This document shows, piece after piece, positions 61,825 through 64,000 of a DNA stretch of 64,000 bases (positions are counted from its first letter, which is position 1; each line of letters starts with the position of its first letter). The position numbers were made by a program, and so were the translations under genes. The notes under the pieces were generated by a model that ran no database searches, had not been told where the DNA came from, and saw nothing but the letters and a program-made list of their open reading frames with translations. This DNA is from Anthracocystis setariae. Taxonomy: Eukaryota; Basidiomycota; Ustilaginomycetes; Ustilaginales; Ustilaginaceae. Where the stretch lies: the NCBI GenBank assembly GCA_928724745.1, contig CAKMXJ010000012.1, positions 124,001 to 188,000 of the forward strand, in the 5' to 3' direction.

Positions 61825-61828
61825 AACC
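61811..61828 (-). other. Primer-binding site (half tRNA-iMet type) overlapping the start codon
   Basis: Directly after the 5' LTR the minus strand reads GGTTATGAGCCCAACGCC. GGTTATGAGCCC is complementary to the anticodon stem-loop of initiator tRNA-Met (GGGCTCATAACC), as in Drosophila copia, which is primed by a 5' half of that tRNA. The ATG inside it is the start codon of Gag-Pol (61822-61824). Confidence 0.8.
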
Positions 61829-62627
61829 TGTGAAATAATAGCAAATGAGAAATGGCGACCTTACGGCAAAGCCAAGAATAAGTAGTTAATTATGGCTTTT
61901 GAGCGCAACTTACGGAAGTAGGCGTCGGGTGATCAATCCCGACATCGGGTTCTGACAAACTGCGGGTTTGTTAGAATCCCGGAAGTCTTAGGATATCCGA
62001 ACGTTATCTTTGTTGTTATTCCAAAGATCCACGTCGGGTTTCGTACGCTCACGTCGTCTTCGCAGAGGTAGGAAGCTTGAACGATAAATACTATAAGTAC
62101 TTTGATGACTACTCGACGAGTTGTCGGAGAGAAGGTATGGTAAGAGTAAATTGGGGAAAGATTCGATACATTCCGAAGACACTAAACGAGTCATGACAAA
62201 GAGGCGTTTATATACATGTTGAGTCCACGATGATGCTTCCTTGTGTTCGCACTGAACGTTCCTTGATGGATGTTATGGTGTCTATAGCGTGGTCCCTTTA
62301 CTTGGTCGTTGACACCAGTCTTTCGCTGTGGGGTCTACCTTCTGGCCATATTGAGGGGGAATCCGCGCTTTCTATTCGAGTACGCATCCGGAAACATTAA
62401 ACCCCGACCGCGGGTTTTGAGACGATGTTTCGGACCTCCTGTCTTGAATCGTGTGTCTTGGGAACGTGTGTGAGTTTCGGTTGGTTTTGTGAATACTCCG
62501 TGGTTGTCCAAATCCGGTAAATAAAACGCAAACCCGCATGCGTGTTACAAAACCCGACGGCGGGTTTATTGTCGAAGGGTGAAATGCTCCAAGTGTGAGA
62601 CGACAAAATGGAACCCGTGTTCCAACA
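61829..62627 (-). repeat. Copia 5' LTR (799 bp)
   Basis: Partner of 54731-55529, with a TATATAAA box at 62207-62214 and palindromes at 61938, 62403 and 62553. Two of the three LTR differences sit at CpG positions, compatible with deamination of methylated C. Confidence 0.96.
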
Positions 62628-62632
62628 GGGGC
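62628..62632. repeat. Target-site duplication (right copy, GGGGC)
   Basis: Follows the CA end of the right LTR and equals 54726-54730. Confidence 0.9.
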
Positions 62633-63080
62633 CCTCAGCTGTGGAGGGTTGTTGGAGTTCGGGGCTCTAACCCTAGGCCGTGCTGCCCGTGTGAACGAAA
62701 CACCAGAGAGCGGCCAACTCTCCTGGGATACGGGGGCCCTTGTCGGAAAAGGGTTGCCGTCTCACTGTCAGGACGTGCACCTGATCAGTGAGTGTTTTTA
62801 ACGCCCGGGATCAATTCAGGTGCTGCGACAGGCAAGCCGTAGCCGCAGAAGAGCCTCGTCAGCGAGTAACTGCGAGTATGGAGCCGGTGTTGGGCCAGCG
62901 GAGATGACTAGGGGCCAACCGAAGGAGAAGGGATCGTGAAGACGTTGAGGGGAAGAGGTCGCGGCGGCGAAATGCGCGGCGGCGACGAGAAGACGATGTC
63001 GAGCTGCGCGGTGGTATTGGAAGTCGACTGCGTCAAGGGGCGACCTTGACGGTAGGCAGCCAGGTACGATGAGTCTATCG
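62633..63080. other. Interrupted 5' part of the Ty3 element (probable LTR or leader)
   Basis: Once the copia element is removed, this sequence joins 54730. It lies upstream of the Ty3 gag, so it should contain the Ty3 5' LTR. A 90-codon minus frame (62816-63088) has no recognisable content. LTR boundaries were not resolved. Confidence 0.4.
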
Positions 63081-63729
63081 TCTGCCAAAGATACTATAAC
63101 AAGTAGCTAAGTCGCTATAGACCTCACACTGGTGGATGGGCGTATAGGGCTGGCTCTGTTGTTATGTCAGGCCAGTTAGATCCGTAACCAAGAGTGGGCG
63201 GTGACGTTAGGCAGCAGGCACGAAGGGGAGAGACCTATGTCGATACAACAGTAACGACGTCGGTAAGGATCTGTAAGTAGCAGGCGTTATGATACGGAGA
63301 AGTTGGTAATGAATCGATTAAGGGATCATCAACTGTGCGCTCGAAGTACGCCCTATAAATACACTTAGTCCCCTACACCGTTGTTGCCCGTAGCGGTGTA
63401 GGGAACCCCATAGCGTCGACGTTAGTGACAAGATTCTACGCTAAGTGTAAACAACAGTTGATCATCAACATAAACAACGATGTTGACAATAACATGACCC
63501 GACGAGTAACATCCCGGTCAGAGATGTGATGAGGCACCATGTCAACGTCACGTGGGAACGCACAGTGCCAGCATTGGCATTGGCACGCGCATAGTTTCCC
63601 CGCTGCCGAGTCCCGAGGAATTGTATTGTCGGCAACTATGTCGGAATATCACCGCCCTAGTTATGGACATACCGACGTCTGTAGTGTCACATCGATAGCT
63701 GACGCAGCAGGTGACCATATATTTCAACA
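63081..63729 (-). repeat. Probable LTR of a second copia-like element (left boundary approximate)
   Basis: The right end TTTCAACA followed by GTCCCCTTCATC parallels the first element's TTCCAACA followed by GTCCCCCTCGTT, meaning an LTR end plus a polypurine tract in the same orientation. A TATAAATA stretch occurs near 63353. The left end, perhaps TGCCAAAG at 63081, is a guess. Confidence 0.4.
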
Positions 63730-64000
63730 GTCCCCTTCATCTGCTAAGTCATTGAGGCCATCGACCATGATATGAGACATATACAAACCTCACACGCATA
63801 GCTGTGTTTAAGTGATCGCACTTGAATTTGCTAGAGAGCAAGCGATCAGGGAACTTGAAGAGACTACTATAGACACTAGCGCCAGCGCTAAGTTACTACA
63901 GTGAGCGGAAGGACCGGAACGAGACATCGAGAACTACCTGAATGAAGTTGAGACCTATTGCGCCGAAAGGGAAAGAGGCCGTTAATAGAACGGCGATGAC
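63730..64000 (-). mobile_element. 3' end of the internal region of a second copia-like element (runs off the window)
   Basis: Begins with a minus-strand polypurine tract GAAGGGGAC next to the LTR. No reading frame of note remains in the 271 bp visible. Confidence 0.35.

Larger units (their letters stand above)
54840..62564. repeat. Family of 18 dispersed 12-bp palindromes, YCCG-N4-CGGG
   Basis: Start positions (plus strand, 12 bp each) and central four bases: 54840 ACGT, 55305 ACCG, 55455 ACGG, 55908 CGGG, 56172 CCGG, 57141 ACGT, 57315 ACGT, 57500 TCGT, 58027 ATGG, 58532 ACGT, 59147 ACGT, 59389 ACGT, 60143 ACGT, 60794 ACGT, 61700 TCGT, 61938 ACAT, 62403 ACCG, 62553 ACGG. Many extend to AACCC...GGGTT. 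The three LTR sites appear in both LTRs; the rest are in spacers and in both ORFs. None was noticed elsewhere in the window. Confidence 0.92.
54731..62627 (-). mobile_element. Full-length Ty1/copia retrotransposon with an extra 3' ORF
   Basis: 7897 bp bounded by 799-bp LTRs (TG...CA) and a 5-bp GGGGC duplication. Minus-strand order: 5' LTR (61829-62627), primer-binding site, single gag-pol frame (61824-57517), second ORF (57227-55611), polypurine tract, 3' LTR (55529-54731). Three transitions separate the LTRs, so insertion is recent. The host sequence interrupted is the 5' part of the Ty3 element. Confidence 0.96.

Overview
The window is nuclear DNA of a basidiomycete smut fungus (Ustilaginomycotina, most likely Ustilaginales). 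The basis is the protein set (an ERB1/BEM1/AP-3/GPI8 core, a smut-style SR protein, serine-rich membrane proteins), compact genes with few short GTRAGT...YAG introns, long poly-A/T tracts between genes, and two kinds of fungal LTR retrotransposon. The species cannot be fixed from the sequence alone.

Region 1-16.5 kb is gene-dense housekeeping DNA: the 5' end of an ARP4-type actin-related protein (-), ERB1 (+), a nine-exon glycerophosphocholine acyltransferase GPC1 with 25-, 10- and 13-nt microexons (-), RNA polymerase subunit RPB12/RPABC4 (-), AP-3 mu (+), polarity scaffold BEM1 (-), an RRM/RS splicing-type protein (+) and GPI8 (-). Region 16.5-35 kb is sparse. It holds a secreted precursor with nine identical Kex2-flanked 11-residue peptides (17.3-18.0 kb), a 5.5 kb stretch with no convincing gene, a 1712-residue PXB-PX-DUF3818 protein and one unrecognised protein. 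Region 35-46.6 kb holds a GH128-type secreted glycosidase, a D-amino-acid oxidase divergent from a 2-oxoglutarate/Fe(II) oxygenase, a multi-exon Ser/Thr-rich single-pass membrane protein and a DUF262 protein.

Region 48.6-64 kb is a nested transposon block, all read on the - strand. A Ty3/gypsy chromovirus has gag and pol joined by what looks like a textbook -1 frameshift signal (slippery TTTAAAC touching the gag stop codon, then a three-part hairpin). Its RNase H domain is broken in two, and the larger half sits after the chromodomain at the end of Pol. An intact Ty1/copia element (54731-62627, 799-bp LTRs, GGGGC target duplication) has inserted upstream of gag. It starts its polyprotein inside a half-tRNA-iMet primer-binding site and carries an extra downstream ORF.

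The strongest candidate for something undescribed is in this copia element. Eighteen copies of a 12-bp palindrome of the form YCCG-N4-CGGG are scattered through its LTRs, spacers and coding regions. Inside proteins they are in frame as NPTSGS or KPDVGF peptides. Across degenerate copies the outer CCG and CGG triplets are kept while the central four bases vary, which is the everted-repeat geometry recognised by Zn2Cys6 regulators such as Leu3. The extra ORF encodes a C-X2-C-X6-C-X19-C-X2-C-X6-C cluster followed by a helical segment, so the element may encode a regulator for its own dispersed sites. Part of a second copia-like element, with the same polypurine tract and LTR end, enters from the right edge.
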